Assembly: GCF_029167625.1 (NCBI RefSeq)
Contig: NZ_CP119146.1
Coordinates: 1 to 64,000, forward strand
Source of the DNA: Streptomyces sp. AM 4-1-1
GTDB lineage: Bacteria > Actinomycetota > Actinomycetes > Streptomycetales > Streptomycetaceae
Reading direction: 5' to 3'
DNA length: 64,000 nucleotides
Position 1 is the first letter of the stretch. Each line of letters starts with the position of its first letter. Positions 54,468 through 63,775 of this stretch are shown piece after piece. Both the position numbers and the translations under genes were made by a program. The notes below the pieces were generated by a model that was not told the DNA's origin, made no database searches, and saw nothing but the letters and a program-made list of their open reading frames with translations.

Positions 54468-56534
54468 TCAGGCTTGGTCGAGGTGCTGTTCGTACCAGGC
54501 AGTCAGCTGGGTGGGGTCCTGCGGGAGAGACCTGACCAGGCGGAGGAGCCGTTCGCCGACGGGCCTGATCTCGGTAACGGCTAGGGCGGACAGGTCGGTG
54601 GTGCACAGGGCGGCGAAGCCGGCGAGGTGACGCTCTTCGAAGGTGCGCTCGCCGGGGAGGCTGTCGGCGGCAGCAAGGTAGCGGGTGACGAACGGGTCGA
54701 GCGCGGCGCGGTGGGCAGCGAGGTGACGGAGGTAAACGGGGTTGTCGACCAAGGTGGTGTTGGCGGCTTCATCGTGGCGGGGTGAGGGCAGTGCGAACCA
54801 GTCGCTGACGAGCGCAGTGAGGGTGGCCGGGCAGTCGGGCCTGTCGGAGCGGGTATCTCCTCGCCAGTGCCCGTCAGCTGCTCCCTGGGCTGCGCCCACG
54901 CGGTCGTGCAGGCGGCCGAGGACGCTGGCGAGGGTGAAGAACCCCAGAACGTAGTCGGCTCCGGCGATGACGGACCGGATGGTCGGCTCGGCCGACACCG
55001 CGGCGGGCAGCAGGAGGCGCTGCTTGCGGTGTTCGCGCTGGAAGGGCAGGCAGACCGCGGCTTCGATCGCGGCGTGTTCGGCCAGCAGGACGGCGGCGGC
55101 CTGCGAGGGCGCGGCCTCGCGCTCCCACTCCACTGTGTCGTCCTCGTGGGCGAGGTCGCTCAGCCCCAGTGCGTCCAGGCTGACGCGGTAGACGCCGGTA
55201 GTGGTCGCGGTCAGAGTCAGGACTCCGTCGCGGTCGGGCAGTGGCTGCGTGTGCTGAAGCGTGCCGTCGGCGCTGTCGCGTGTCCAGTCCGGATTGGCGG
55301 GGCGGGTCGCGGCGGCAAGCGCCCAGTCGAGCAGGTGGATGAGTTCTTCCTGGCCGGCGCTGATGAGGTCGGATCGGGAGGTGTCCGAGGGGCGGCTGCA
55401 GAAGTGCCGGCCGAGGCGCTGAAGGGCTTCCTCGGGGAGGTCGGCGACGAACTCGGCGCCAGGCGGAAGGCAGGGGTCGCTTCCGTGGACCGTGCCTTCG
55501 GGGTACGTGCGGCAGCTGCCCGCCCAGCCGCCGCTGGCGTATACGCCGGCGTGGGCGGGGTCGGCGAGGACGCGGGTGGCGACGTCGAGAACGTGCTCGG
55601 CGGCCTGGACCACGACAGGGCCCGCGTTGAGGCCGGCGATGTGGCAGAGGGCGCGGGCGGCGGGGTGCTCGGCGCCGGGGTGCGCGCGGGCGGGTTCGAT
55701 CTCGGTGAGGAGGTCGAGGACAGCTGTGCGCGGGTCCGCAGGGCCCGGGGCAGGAATCGGCCCGGTGGGCCACAGGGCCAGGGGGACGGACCGGGAGGTC
55801 CACAGCGGCAGGACGGTAGGGGTGGCCTCGCATGCCTCGAACAGGTGGAGGTTGCCGTGGTGGCGGGTGGTGAACAGGTGGACGTGACCGCTGATTCGGG
55901 TGAGGGCGTCGAGGAGCCGGATCCGGCGCAGGGTGGCGCACAGGTGATCGGCGATGCCCGCGAGTTCGGCGTTCTGGGTGGCCGCGTACTCGGGTTCACG
56001 GAGGAGCTGGGGGATCCAATACGGCATCAGGCTGCTCTGGTCGGCGGACCGGCGGCCGAGCGCGGCACGCCAGTCGGTCTCGTTGATGTCGGCGAGGACC
56101 ATCACCATCCCGGGCAGTGTCAGGACGATCCCGTCTCGGCGGCCGGCCCAGCGCAGGCCTGCGACGCCTGTTCCTCCCTCCCGGTAGGCGAGGGCGTCGA
56201 TCCACCGGTCCAGCTGGGCGGACGCAATCCGCACCACCAGTTCGTCGAGGCGGGGGGTGAGGCTGCGGATGCCGAACGGGCCGCCGGTGAGGGTGGTGCG
56301 GTGACGGCCGTAAGCGGCGATCAACGCGTGGAAAATCCGTGCCTCTCCTCGTACCTGCTCGGGCGCGGGTGTCGAGATGAGGTGCTCGAAGTCCGTGAGC
56401 TCGGCTCGGGCCGTCTCTTCGGATTCGCCCGTGGCCATCTGGCGCAGGGCGACCGGGGAGACGGCCGTCCCGGTCGTGCGAAGGCTCTGCTGCTGCCGGG
56501 GCGTGTACGGGGTGAGGGTGTGGGTGAGGATCAC
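54468..56534 (-). CDS. Large hypothetical protein, 688 aa
   Basis: The GTG start at 56534 follows GGGAG. The protein is soluble and mostly helical with repeated Ala/Leu blocks. It has no Walker, zinc or nuclease motif I can identify and no membrane segment. A HVHLFTTRHHGNLHLFEACEA stretch near residue 225 carries several His. It is followed by the 164-aa gene. Function unknown. Confidence 0.65.
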   Translation of the reverse strand: MILTHTLTPYTPRQQQSLRTTGTAVSPVALRQMATGESEETARAELTDFEHLISTPAPEQVRGEARIFHALIAAYGRHRTTLTGGPFGIRSLTPRLDELVVRIASAQLDRWIDALAYREGGTGVAGLRWAGRRDGIVLTLPGMVMVLADINETDWRAALGRRSADQSSLMPYWIPQLLREPEYAATQNAELAGIADHLCATLRRIRLLDALTRISGHVHLFTTRHHGNLHLFEACEATPTVLPLWTSRSVPLALWPTGPIPAPGPADPRTAVLDLLTEIEPARAHPGAEHPAARALCHIAGLNAGPVVVQAAEHVLDVATRVLADPAHAGVYASGGWAGSCRTYPEGTVHGSDPCLPPGAEFVADLPEEALQRLGRHFCSRPSDTSRSDLISAGQEELIHLLDWALAAATRPANPDWTRDSADGTLQHTQPLPDRDGVLTLTATTTGVYRVSLDALGLSDLAHEDDTVEWEREAAPSQAAAVLLAEHAAIEAAVCLPFQREHRKQRLLLPAAVSAEPTIRSVIAGADYVLGFFTLASVLGRLHDRVGAAQGAADGHWRGDTRSDRPDCPATLTALVSDWFALPSPRHDEAANTTLVDNPVYLRHLAAHRAALDPFVTRYLAAADSLPGERTFEERHLAGFAALCTTDLSALAVTEIRPVGERLLRLVRSLPQDPTQLTAWYEQHLDQA

Positions 56535-56780
56535 GTGCTACTCCCGCTGTGAGGTCCGCTGTCACCTGCTACAGGTGTGCGAACGGCGCGCGGTGTGACA
56601 GCCAGAGCGGACGAATTTCGAAGAGCGCTGGGGCGCTGGGGGCGACATGTGTCGTCTGACACTGAACGTGGCCGGATTGCCAGGGACGTTGGACGGCTAC
56701 TACGTTCCTGCCATTGATGTTGGACCGAGGACTGGGGGCATGGTGGAGGCGCCGACTCTTGCGTACGGGGACGCCGCGCG

Positions 56781-57683
56781 ATGCTGATCCCGACATTCAA
56801 CGACTTCGTCGCAACCCGTTGGGTGCAGCTACACCCGGGCGACACGCGTGTCGATGCTCAATGGGCGGTCTACAACCAGACCGTCCACGAGCACGTGCAG
56901 ATGATGCTGGCGGACCCGGCTATGCAGGGAAACGATGGCATCGTTACCGACATCTTGGCCGAGGATCTACTGGAGACCTTCTTTGGCCCTGAATGGGTGG
57001 CGAAGAGGTTTGGATTGGCGGACAAGCGCGGGCAGGAGGATTTCCGATGGATTCTCCCCGCTCACCGCAGACGTGAGCTGGCCCGACGGGTTTACGAGTT
57101 CCAGAGCTTCTCTTGGTTCCAACACTTCATCGACCACACTCGCACCAACGAGATTCCCTCCGCACTGTACGAGGGAGACGTCTTGTCTGCCCTGATGCAT
57201 CTGCCGGCCACCGTGACACGAAACAAGGAATCAGGCATAAAAGGGCAAGACTTTGACATCCTGCTTGAATTCCTTGGCGAGCAGCCCCGCGTCCCTGTCG
57301 AAGTAAAGAACAAGGACGATGACGCGGAGTTCAAGGACACCGCGGTCCGCAAGGTCCTCAAGAAGGCAGCCACGCAGCTTCCTAAGGGAGAGGTCGGATG
57401 GGTTTTCCTTCGGATACCCACGACCTGGGTTGGCAGCCGCCTGGAGGACGAGTACCCAGAGATACTGCACGATACGGTCCGCCAGACCTCACGAATCGGC
57501 GCCGTGTTCACCGCCATCGACAAATTTCACCTGAACTCGGACCGCAGCAAGCTGTCGGTCAACAGGATCTGGCATTACTTCCCCAGCACCGATGCGCCAG
57601 ACGTGCTCCGCGAGACCAGCTTCAATCTGTACAGATTGCTCGAACAGGGTATGGACCACTTCGCTCCACGTGCCCCTTTTTAA
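56781..57683 (+). CDS. PD-(D/E)XK nuclease-like protein, lower GC
   Basis: This 300-aa protein has a nuclease-fold signature: Glu131 (ALYEGDVLSAL), Asp159 (GQDFDILLEF) and ExK at 174-176 (VPVEVKNKDDD). The spacing is right for a restriction-endonuclease-like active site. The N-terminal 120 residues are helical. Codon use is visibly less GC-rich than its neighbours, suggesting later acquisition. No ribosome-binding site is obvious before ATG 56781. It stands alone between two leftward genes and might be a one-gene defence or DNA-repair nuclease. Confidence 0.6.
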   Translation: MLIPTFNDFVATRWVQLHPGDTRVDAQWAVYNQTVHEHVQMMLADPAMQGNDGIVTDILAEDLLETFFGPEWVAKRFGLADKRGQEDFRWILPAHRRRELARRVYEFQSFSWFQHFIDHTRTNEIPSALYEGDVLSALMHLPATVTRNKESGIKGQDFDILLEFLGEQPRVPVEVKNKDDDAEFKDTAVRKVLKKAATQLPKGEVGWVFLRIPTTWVGSRLEDEYPEILHDTVRQTSRIGAVFTAIDKFHLNSDRSKLSVNRIWHYFPSTDAPDVLRETSFNLYRLLEQGMDHFAPRAPF

Positions 57684-57981
57684 TTTCCAGAGGCTTGGAG
57701 AGACCCACACTGAGAAAACCCGCGAACCTTCTACCGGCTTCGGTCTTGATCCGATATCAGTGGCAAAGAGTCCAATTTCAGGGTCAGAGACAGTGTCCCG
57801 TCGCAACGAACGTTGAGCGTGTCCCACCGGAGCCTGACGGCTTGCCTTCGTTGACCGTCCAGGAAGTGGTCGCTTCTCGCTCCTGACAGCGGAAGAATAC
57901 GGGCCGGTCGGCCAGAACGCCGACCCTGTCTATTTCTATGCCCCTTCACGGAGCGCTGCCCATGCCGCGCACTTCCGGCGC

Positions 57982-58566
57982 TCAGCTGAAGATGTCGAGG
58001 ACGTCCAGCCAGGAGCCGTCGTCGGCCGAGCGGGGCCGCATCGGGCGTGGCTCCGGGTAGGTTGCCGCTGCAGCTCGAGCGCGGACGACCTCCGGCCCGC
58101 CACACGCCTCGAGGGCGAAGGTGCCGAAAACCTTGGCGAAGGCGGCAGGGTCGCGAAACTCCACGCCGAAGGCCCGGCCGTCTTGGAGCGGAACCCACAC
58201 CACTCGGTCGAACCGTATCCACTCCAGCACCGGCTGGTCGTCCGCAGTCGACCGCCCTCCCAGCCACAGCCGCGCCACGTGCAGCAGGTTCACCTGCTCC
58301 ATGGCCAGCCGCTTGCGCCGCACACGCAGTTCGCGCGTCGTCAGCGTGATCCGCTGGTCCTTCTTCGGATACCAGACGACGCCGATCCCGAACGGCACCC
58401 ACAGCAGGATCCCGATCATCGGCCAGACCAGAGCGTCGCCCCACGATCGGAACAGCCCCCCGTCCGCCAGGTACAGGGCCCCGAAGACCACAACCCACTT
58501 CGCCGTCATCCGCCAGAACCCAGTGCCCTGCCGGTACAGGACCCGCCGCTTCCCCGTCATCGTCAT
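57982..58566 (-). CDS. Membrane protein with PH-like C-terminal domain
   Basis: This 194-aa protein has two hydrophobic segments (about residues 22-38 and 46-66), followed by KKDQRITLTTRELRVRRKRLAMEQV and a strand-rich region that resembles bacterial PH-like membrane proteins. ATG 58566 or 58560 may be the start. Function unknown. Confidence 0.6.
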   Translation of the reverse strand: MTMTGKRRVLYRQGTGFWRMTAKWVVVFGALYLADGGLFRSWGDALVWPMIGILLWVPFGIGVVWYPKKDQRITLTTRELRVRRKRLAMEQVNLLHVARLWLGGRSTADDQPVLEWIRFDRVVWVPLQDGRAFGVEFRDPAAFAKVFGTFALEACGGPEVVRARAAAATYPEPRPMRPRSADDGSWLDVLDIFS

Positions 58567-58714
58567 GCCCGCACGCTATCCGCCACCCTGCAGCTCCCGA
58601 CAAAGCCGGCTGTCCGCCGAAAGGCACTCGGACTTCAGTGGGAATGCTCAGCCTTCACCGCGACAGGACCCGAAGGCGGTGACGTCCCCCGTTGGGTTCA
58701 GCCTTGCTGGACGC

Positions 58715-60394
58715 TCAGGGAGCGGGCGGGGCGAGGGTTCGATGTCCGTGGGCGTAGCTGAGCAAGTACAGCGCCGCCTGGAGGATGAGCGCGACGCGGT
58801 GCTTGGGCGGGGTGTCGATCAGGCCGTGGCAGACCTCGTTGCGCAGGTTCATGCCGCGGTCGGGGTCGACGAGGAGCAGCTCCAGGGCGCGGCTCCAGTC
58901 CGCGGGATACCCGGCGGCCGGCATGCTGCGGATGAGTCCGCCCAGCTGGTCGACGGTCCCGGGGGACGGGCCCTTGGCCACGGACAAGATCGAGACTTGC
59001 CAGCGCAGGAGCTGTCTGAGGATCTGCTCCACCTGAGGCAGGGCGATGCACACCGCTGCGTCGAACTCCCCCAGCCAGAAGTACCGGAAGGCGTAGGCCA
59101 GAGTTCGGGCGCGCGCCTTTGGCAAGACGGCGTCATGGGCGAGGGCGCCGATCAGCTCGGCCTCGTCCGGATCGAAGCGCTCGTGGATGTGGTCGAGCTG
59201 ATGGGCGGCGAGGTGCCCGAGGAAGTCCATCGCGAGGACCTGCAGTCCGACGAGGTGGTCGTCGGCGGCGGCGACGGGCGGAGCGACCTGGACGGGTCCG
59301 GCGGTGTTGATGCGCGTGCGCGGGATCCGGAGCAGACCGTCCAGGAGGCTCACGTCGTCGGGGTGCTCGCGCATCGCCGGATGGGCGTCTTGCGCGGTTC
59401 GCCACAGTGCGTCTCGCAGGCTTGGGGCGGCGTCGACGTGCGCCCGGGCCCCGGCGAAAAGTTCCGGCGGGGGGATGAGCGGGCGACGGATTCGAGTCCA
59501 TCCCAGGGAGTCCGGATCGGTCTGTTGCAGGGCCATCTCGGCACGCACCCTCAGCTCGGGCAGACCTCGATCCCGCGCGATGGTCGCGGCCTGGGTCAGC
59601 AGGTTGTGGCGACGGAACCCCGTGTCGGCATCGGCGGCGTCGAGGAGTGCGCTGACGATCTCGGTGTCGATGCCGACTCGGCGGAACTCGGACGCTTCTG
59701 CCCGTATCAGCTTGAGGAATCCGACGCGGGCGTGCACATCGCCGGCGTACCGACGGGCGGCGCGTTCTGCGAAGTCGGTGATGTCGTAGCGCTGGACACG
59801 CAGCCCCTCCAGGAGATCGGCCATGATCGCCGTCTCGTCCTCGGGAGCGGCAAGGACTCGCTCGGCCAGGGCGACCGTGTCGTCGGTGACGCGCTTGCAC
59901 AGGTCGGTCTGGTTATAGGTCCGGGCGAGGTCTCCGGCCCAGCGCAGACACTCGGTCGCACCCACCAGGCCGGGGAAGCGCTTGCGGGCGGCGAGCAAAA
60001 GCGGCACCGCGTCCAGGTACCCGGCGGCCGCGCCCCGGATGCGGTCGACCTTGCGACCGTGTCCTGCGACGAGCAGAAGGTGATGGAGGCGTCCCCGGAC
60101 AAAGGAGTTGGTCACGGCCTCGGCGTACGCGCTCCAGGTCTCCATCTGGTCGGCGGCGACGTCGGACAGGCTCGCAGGCGGCCGGCCGAGGACGATCCAG
60201 GTGAACGTCTGCGCCCTGCCAGTCCCGGCGGGTCGGAGACGCAGCGCGGCGAGTAGCGCATCGCGCTGCTGCTCGGCGGCCGCGTTCGTGCCGGTGTCCG
60301 CAGCCGCGAGGACGGCGGCGATGTCCTCGCAGGAAGCGGCGTTCGCCGCCGCTTCCGTGAGCACGTCGAGCACACACGGTTCTACTTGCGGCAT
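58715..60394 (-). CDS. DUF4209/HEPN-like protein
   Basis: This 559-aa helical protein ends with a region resembling DUF4209: LPQVEQILRQLLRW, then LELLLVDPDRGMNLRNEVCH. The RNEVCH near residue 518 is an R-x4-H motif of the HEPN type that may form an RNase site. The first 400 residues are helical repeats without clear motif. ATG 60394 has GAGG upstream. It lies 71 bp after the CoiA-like gene and is probably co-transcribed. RNase activity is inferred. Confidence 0.6.
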   Translation of the reverse strand: MPQVEPCVLDVLTEAAANAASCEDIAAVLAAADTGTNAAAEQQRDALLAALRLRPAGTGRAQTFTWIVLGRPPASLSDVAADQMETWSAYAEAVTNSFVRGRLHHLLLVAGHGRKVDRIRGAAAGYLDAVPLLLAARKRFPGLVGATECLRWAGDLARTYNQTDLCKRVTDDTVALAERVLAAPEDETAIMADLLEGLRVQRYDITDFAERAARRYAGDVHARVGFLKLIRAEASEFRRVGIDTEIVSALLDAADADTGFRRHNLLTQAATIARDRGLPELRVRAEMALQQTDPDSLGWTRIRRPLIPPPELFAGARAHVDAAPSLRDALWRTAQDAHPAMREHPDDVSLLDGLLRIPRTRINTAGPVQVAPPVAAADDHLVGLQVLAMDFLGHLAAHQLDHIHERFDPDEAELIGALAHDAVLPKARARTLAYAFRYFWLGEFDAAVCIALPQVEQILRQLLRWQVSILSVAKGPSPGTVDQLGGLIRSMPAAGYPADWSRALELLLVDPDRGMNLRNEVCHGLIDTPPKHRVALILQAALYLLSYAHGHRTLAPPAP

Positions 60395-60465
60395 GGGCGC
60401 CTCACTTCCTCCGTCGCCAGTATCGGTACGACTTCGGACCGGGCCCGCTGCTTTTCCGGAGTTCG

Positions 60466-61725
60466 TCAACGCTCACGCCGTCGGCGCAGCATGCGGAGGG
60501 TGTCTACCCATCGGCGTTGCCGGGGCGCGCGGGGCGCGGGGGGCGCGGGGGGCGCGGGGGGCAGCTGTGGGGGCGGGGGAATCGTGGGCAGGGCCACAGG
60601 TGGAGGTGGGAAGGCCGGCGCGAGGTTCGCGGACGAGGCGACGGACGGGGTCACGTTCCCGCGCGGGGGTGCCTCGGCATCGTGCTGGTCGGCTGGCTGC
60701 GGAAGTTGTGGGGCGGTGTGCTGATCTGTCTCAGCCTCGGTGGCGGGGGCCTCGGCCGTCGGGATCGGCGCGGCGGGCTGAGGAGTGGGCGGAGCGTGCC
60801 GCTCGGCGTACACCTCGCGGGCTCGCCGGTCGCGCCAGCGGTGCCGGCCCTCCTGGGCGGCATACAGCTCGTCCATGACCTTGTGCGCGTCGGCGGGGTG
60901 GAAGACCGCCCGGGTGCGGGTCAGCGAGGACAGGGCGATCGGGACCAGGCCCCAGCAGTCCGCGGTGGGGGCCGGACGGGGCTTGCTGATCCGCCAGTCG
61001 TCCCGCGGGTCCTTGTGGCGCGGCCACTTCGGCCAGGCCGTCCAGTCCTGCTCGGGGCGGGCGGGGTGCCGGAAGGCGTGGTAGCCGTAGGGCACCAGCA
61101 CGAGCTTCCCGTCGAGCCAGTACACATGGCCGCCGGCGTCGAGGATGGCCAGCTGCTGCTCGGTGGGGGCGACACGCTGGTGCTCGACGTCCCGTCCGCT
61201 CAGGCGGACCTTGTGGCTGGGGAGTTGGCCGAATTGGCCAGGGTCGCGGCGCAGGAACCAGACGTGTGCGGCTCCGGCGTGGTGCTCGCGTACCGCGAGG
61301 GTGCGTCGGCGGACGGCCTGAGGGCTGGGCAGCGTGCCGGGGCGTTCGATGACCACGGCTGTGTCGCCGCACTGTGCGATGACGACCGGCGGGAGTCCGA
61401 TCGGGTCGCGAGGGTCGTCTCCGGGGGAGGCGAGGGTGCAGCCGGTGATGCCGGGCAGGGCGCGAATCTGGTGGCTCAGCTGGATGACGACCTGGTCGTC
61501 CGCATCGATCTGCGCTTCCCGTTCTGCCAGTCGGCACGAACCTCCCTCCTGGTGGGAGAAGTGCGGCGTGACCTTCGCTTCGGGCCGGGCACCCCTGAGG
61601 ATCAGCGGATCCGCGCAGGCTCTGCACAGGTACCGTCCGCCCGCCAGGCCGATCGGCAGCCCCTCCACGCCCAGATCGACATAGATCGGCCGCTTGGTCT
61701 CGGTGTCCCACGCGCTTGCACCCAT
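60466..61725 (-). CDS. CoiA-like N-terminal domain protein with Pro-rich tail
   Basis: This 419-aa protein has an N-terminal block YLCRACADPLILRG then HFSHQEGGSC (Cys34, Cys37, His55, His58, Cys64), similar to the zinc-binding start of CoiA-type competence/nuclease-like proteins. A middle domain of strands and helices follows. A Pro/Ala-rich low-complexity tail (PAPPAPPAP, about 385-405) and a basic end RMLRRRRER complete it. ATG 61725 is chosen over the upstream extension. A nucleic-acid-related role is inferred. Confidence 0.55.
   Translation of the reverse strand: MGASAWDTETKRPIYVDLGVEGLPIGLAGGRYLCRACADPLILRGARPEAKVTPHFSHQEGGSCRLAEREAQIDADDQVVIQLSHQIRALPGITGCTLASPGDDPRDPIGLPPVVIAQCGDTAVVIERPGTLPSPQAVRRRTLAVREHHAGAAHVWFLRRDPGQFGQLPSHKVRLSGRDVEHQRVAPTEQQLAILDAGGHVYWLDGKLVLVPYGYHAFRHPARPEQDWTAWPKWPRHKDPRDDWRISKPRPAPTADCWGLVPIALSSLTRTRAVFHPADAHKVMDELYAAQEGRHRWRDRRAREVYAERHAPPTPQPAAPIPTAEAPATEAETDQHTAPQLPQPADQHDAEAPPRGNVTPSVASSANLAPAFPPPPVALPTIPPPPQLPPAPPAPPAPRAPRQRRWVDTLRMLRRRRER
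60521..60562. repeat. Tandem GGGGCGCGG-type repeat
   Basis: Several copies of a 9-nt unit (GGGGCGCGG) encode the Pro-Ala-Pro tail of the CoiA-like protein. The tract is prone to length change. Confidence 0.8.
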
Positions 61726-62100
61726 GGCGTGATCATGACGGGCGCTACGGCTGTCCGGCCAGACCTTCTCCCGCCACACGGGCGCCCGGTGCCTGAACGA
61801 CCAGCACGACGGGAAACAGCTTGCCCCCGTGGCCCGCCTGACGGGAGCTTCGCCGACGAAAGCCGGCCACGCTGGACAGGCCGGCGCGCTGCCCGCGCCG
61901 TGGCCGCGGCCTGCGTGGGGGCACCCGGCCGGCTGACCGACGAGGCGCGGCCGTCGTCGCCTTGACGTTCACCAAGGCGCTGGAGGCACCGAGCAGGCCG
62001 CCGTGGCAGTTCTTGCCGTCCAGGGCGCGGAGTGACCCGTCCCCTCACCACTCCCCCGTCGCCGCCGAGGTCGGTTCGCTCCCCCGGCCCGGGTGGGCGG
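61726..62100. other. Gap with no gene
   Basis: This interval lies between two leftward genes. Frames here are Arg/Pro-rich shadows. It presumably holds the promoter of the CoiA-like gene; nothing specific is visible. Confidence 0.5.
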
Positions 62101-63627
62101 CTAGAACAGGGTCAACGGCTGAGGAGGGGTTGGTGCGCTCTGGTGTTCTCGGATCGCGTCCCGAAGCTCCGCGGCGGTGACGCGGGCGGCGTCGAACGTC
62201 TCGGTCCAGCCGTTGGGCAACTGGGCGGCGGTGAGGAAGACGCCGTGCCCGGCGGCGCGCAGGCGCCGCAGGATCGTCTGTTCGACGGACAGGGCGTCGT
62301 CGCCGGTGGGCACGTGGTGCTCGTAGTACAGGGTCCAACCAAGGCGGCGGTGCTGGCCGATGCGGTCGTTTCGCTGACGAGCACCGGCGACGCCGATCTT
62401 GACGGCGCCGTGCAGTACGTGGGTGACGACGTAGACGCGGGCGGGCGCGGCACGGTCGAAGCCGAAGCGGGCGCAGTACTTGCATCCGCGACCGCTGCGG
62501 ATCTTGGACAAGGTGGGAGTCGAGGTGCGGCCGCAGGTGGTGCAGCGGCAGCGCCAGGGCGTCATGGACGTGGTGTAGGGCTCCAGGGGCTCGAGACCGG
62601 CTTCACGCATGGAGGCGGCGGCGCGCTCGGGGTCTTCCCGTCGTGCGGCGCCGGCGCGGAGGTCGGCGCAGCGTCGGCATCCGCTCTGGCCGGCGAGGAT
62701 GGATCCGAAGGTCGGCGAGGTGATGGTGCCGCAGCCGTGGCACAGGCACCGCCAGGGATACTTGACCCCCCGGTACGGTTCTTGGGGTTCGAATCCGTGC
62801 TCGCGCATCTCGGCGACGGCCAGGTCCTCGTCATGGCGCTGTACCTCGCCGTGGGCCCGGTCGGCGCATGATTTACAGCCCGGGGGCCGGCTGCGGCCGG
62901 TCAGGGAACCTAGGCGCGGGGAGACGATGGCCCCGCACTTGGTGCAGCGGCTCTTCCACGGGAACGCGGTGCCGGGGTACGGCTCCAGCGGATCCAGGCC
63001 CGCCGCCCGCATCACCGCGGCCGCGGTCTCGGCGTCGTGGCGCATCGACTCGTTGGCCTTGCGCCGGCCGCAAGGGTAGCAGCCGCCCTGTCCCCGCCGG
63101 ATGGAGCCCAGCGTGGGCTTCCCGGGCGCTCCGCACGCCCGGCATCGGACGGGCCATGGCGTGTCCACTCCCGGGTACGGGCCGAGGGGTTCCAGGCCCG
63201 CGGCCCGCATGTCGGCCGCGGCGACGTCCGGTTCGACCGGCGCGTTCGGCGCGCACCACCGGCAGGGCCCGGCACCGGAGTTGATCCTGACGTAGGTGGG
63301 TGTGACCTCGCGTCCGCAGGCGAGGTGACGGCACCGCCACTTCCGGTCGCTGCCGGGATAGGCCTCCAGCGGCTCCAGGCCGGCCGCCCGCATCACGCCG
63401 GCCGCGGCCTCGGGCTCGATCCGGGCCCGCCCGGAGCAGTACACGCAGCCGCGCTGTCCCTTGGTGACGTTGCTCAGGCGTGGGGTCACCTCCCGCCCGC
63501 ACGTCGTATGGCGGCACCGCCAAGGCGCGGAGCTGCCGGGGTAGGGCTCCAGCGGCTCCAGGCCCGCTGCCTGCATGATCTCTTCGGGTTCGCGGGGGTC
63601 CTTCCGTGGCCGGCCGGTGCGCGCCAT
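62101..63627 (-). CDS. GIY-YIG nuclease domain protein with six zinc-ribbon-like repeats
   Basis: This 508-aa protein has six tandem units of about 60-67 residues (about 12-393). Each follows MRAAGLEPLEPYPG, then PWRCRCxxCG, a TPxL strand and a GCxxC end, so each carries two CxxC-like pairs. The C-terminal domain (394-508) reads as GIY-YIG: VYVVTH, then VKIGVAG, Arg-rich helix and a Glu near 449 (SVEQTILRRL). GIY-YIG domains cut DNA at single strands or junctions; the repeats probably bind DNA. ATG 63627 follows GGGGAG. The array of six recent-looking repeats is striking. Confidence 0.8.
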   Translation of the reverse strand: MARTGRPRKDPREPEEIMQAAGLEPLEPYPGSSAPWRCRHTTCGREVTPRLSNVTKGQRGCVYCSGRARIEPEAAAGVMRAAGLEPLEAYPGSDRKWRCRHLACGREVTPTYVRINSGAGPCRWCAPNAPVEPDVAAADMRAAGLEPLGPYPGVDTPWPVRCRACGAPGKPTLGSIRRGQGGCYPCGRRKANESMRHDAETAAAVMRAAGLDPLEPYPGTAFPWKSRCTKCGAIVSPRLGSLTGRSRPPGCKSCADRAHGEVQRHDEDLAVAEMREHGFEPQEPYRGVKYPWRCLCHGCGTITSPTFGSILAGQSGCRRCADLRAGAARREDPERAAASMREAGLEPLEPYTTSMTPWRCRCTTCGRTSTPTLSKIRSGRGCKYCARFGFDRAAPARVYVVTHVLHGAVKIGVAGARQRNDRIGQHRRLGWTLYYEHHVPTGDDALSVEQTILRRLRAAGHGVFLTAAQLPNGWTETFDAARVTAAELRDAIREHQSAPTPPQPLTLF

Positions 63628-63775
63628 GATCCAACTCCCCGCTCGTGAAGGGTGAGCGGGGTCGTGCCTCGCTGTGCGGCGCAGCATAGAGGCAGCCACT
63701 GACATCGGCGCCGACCGCGGCCTTGCCGCCAGCGGGATGTGCTGCACGCCCGTCGCTTCTCCGGGCCGACCGGGC

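Noticed and set aside
54867..56552. A 561-aa plus-strand frame across the 688-aa gene
   Set aside because: It is Gly/Val/Arg-rich and typical of an antisense shadow. The minus-strand gene has a ribosome-binding site and a co-directional neighbour.
58121..60256. A 711-aa plus-strand frame over the DUF4209-like gene
   Set aside because: No motif or start; the minus strand shows DUF4209-like sequence and proper spacing.
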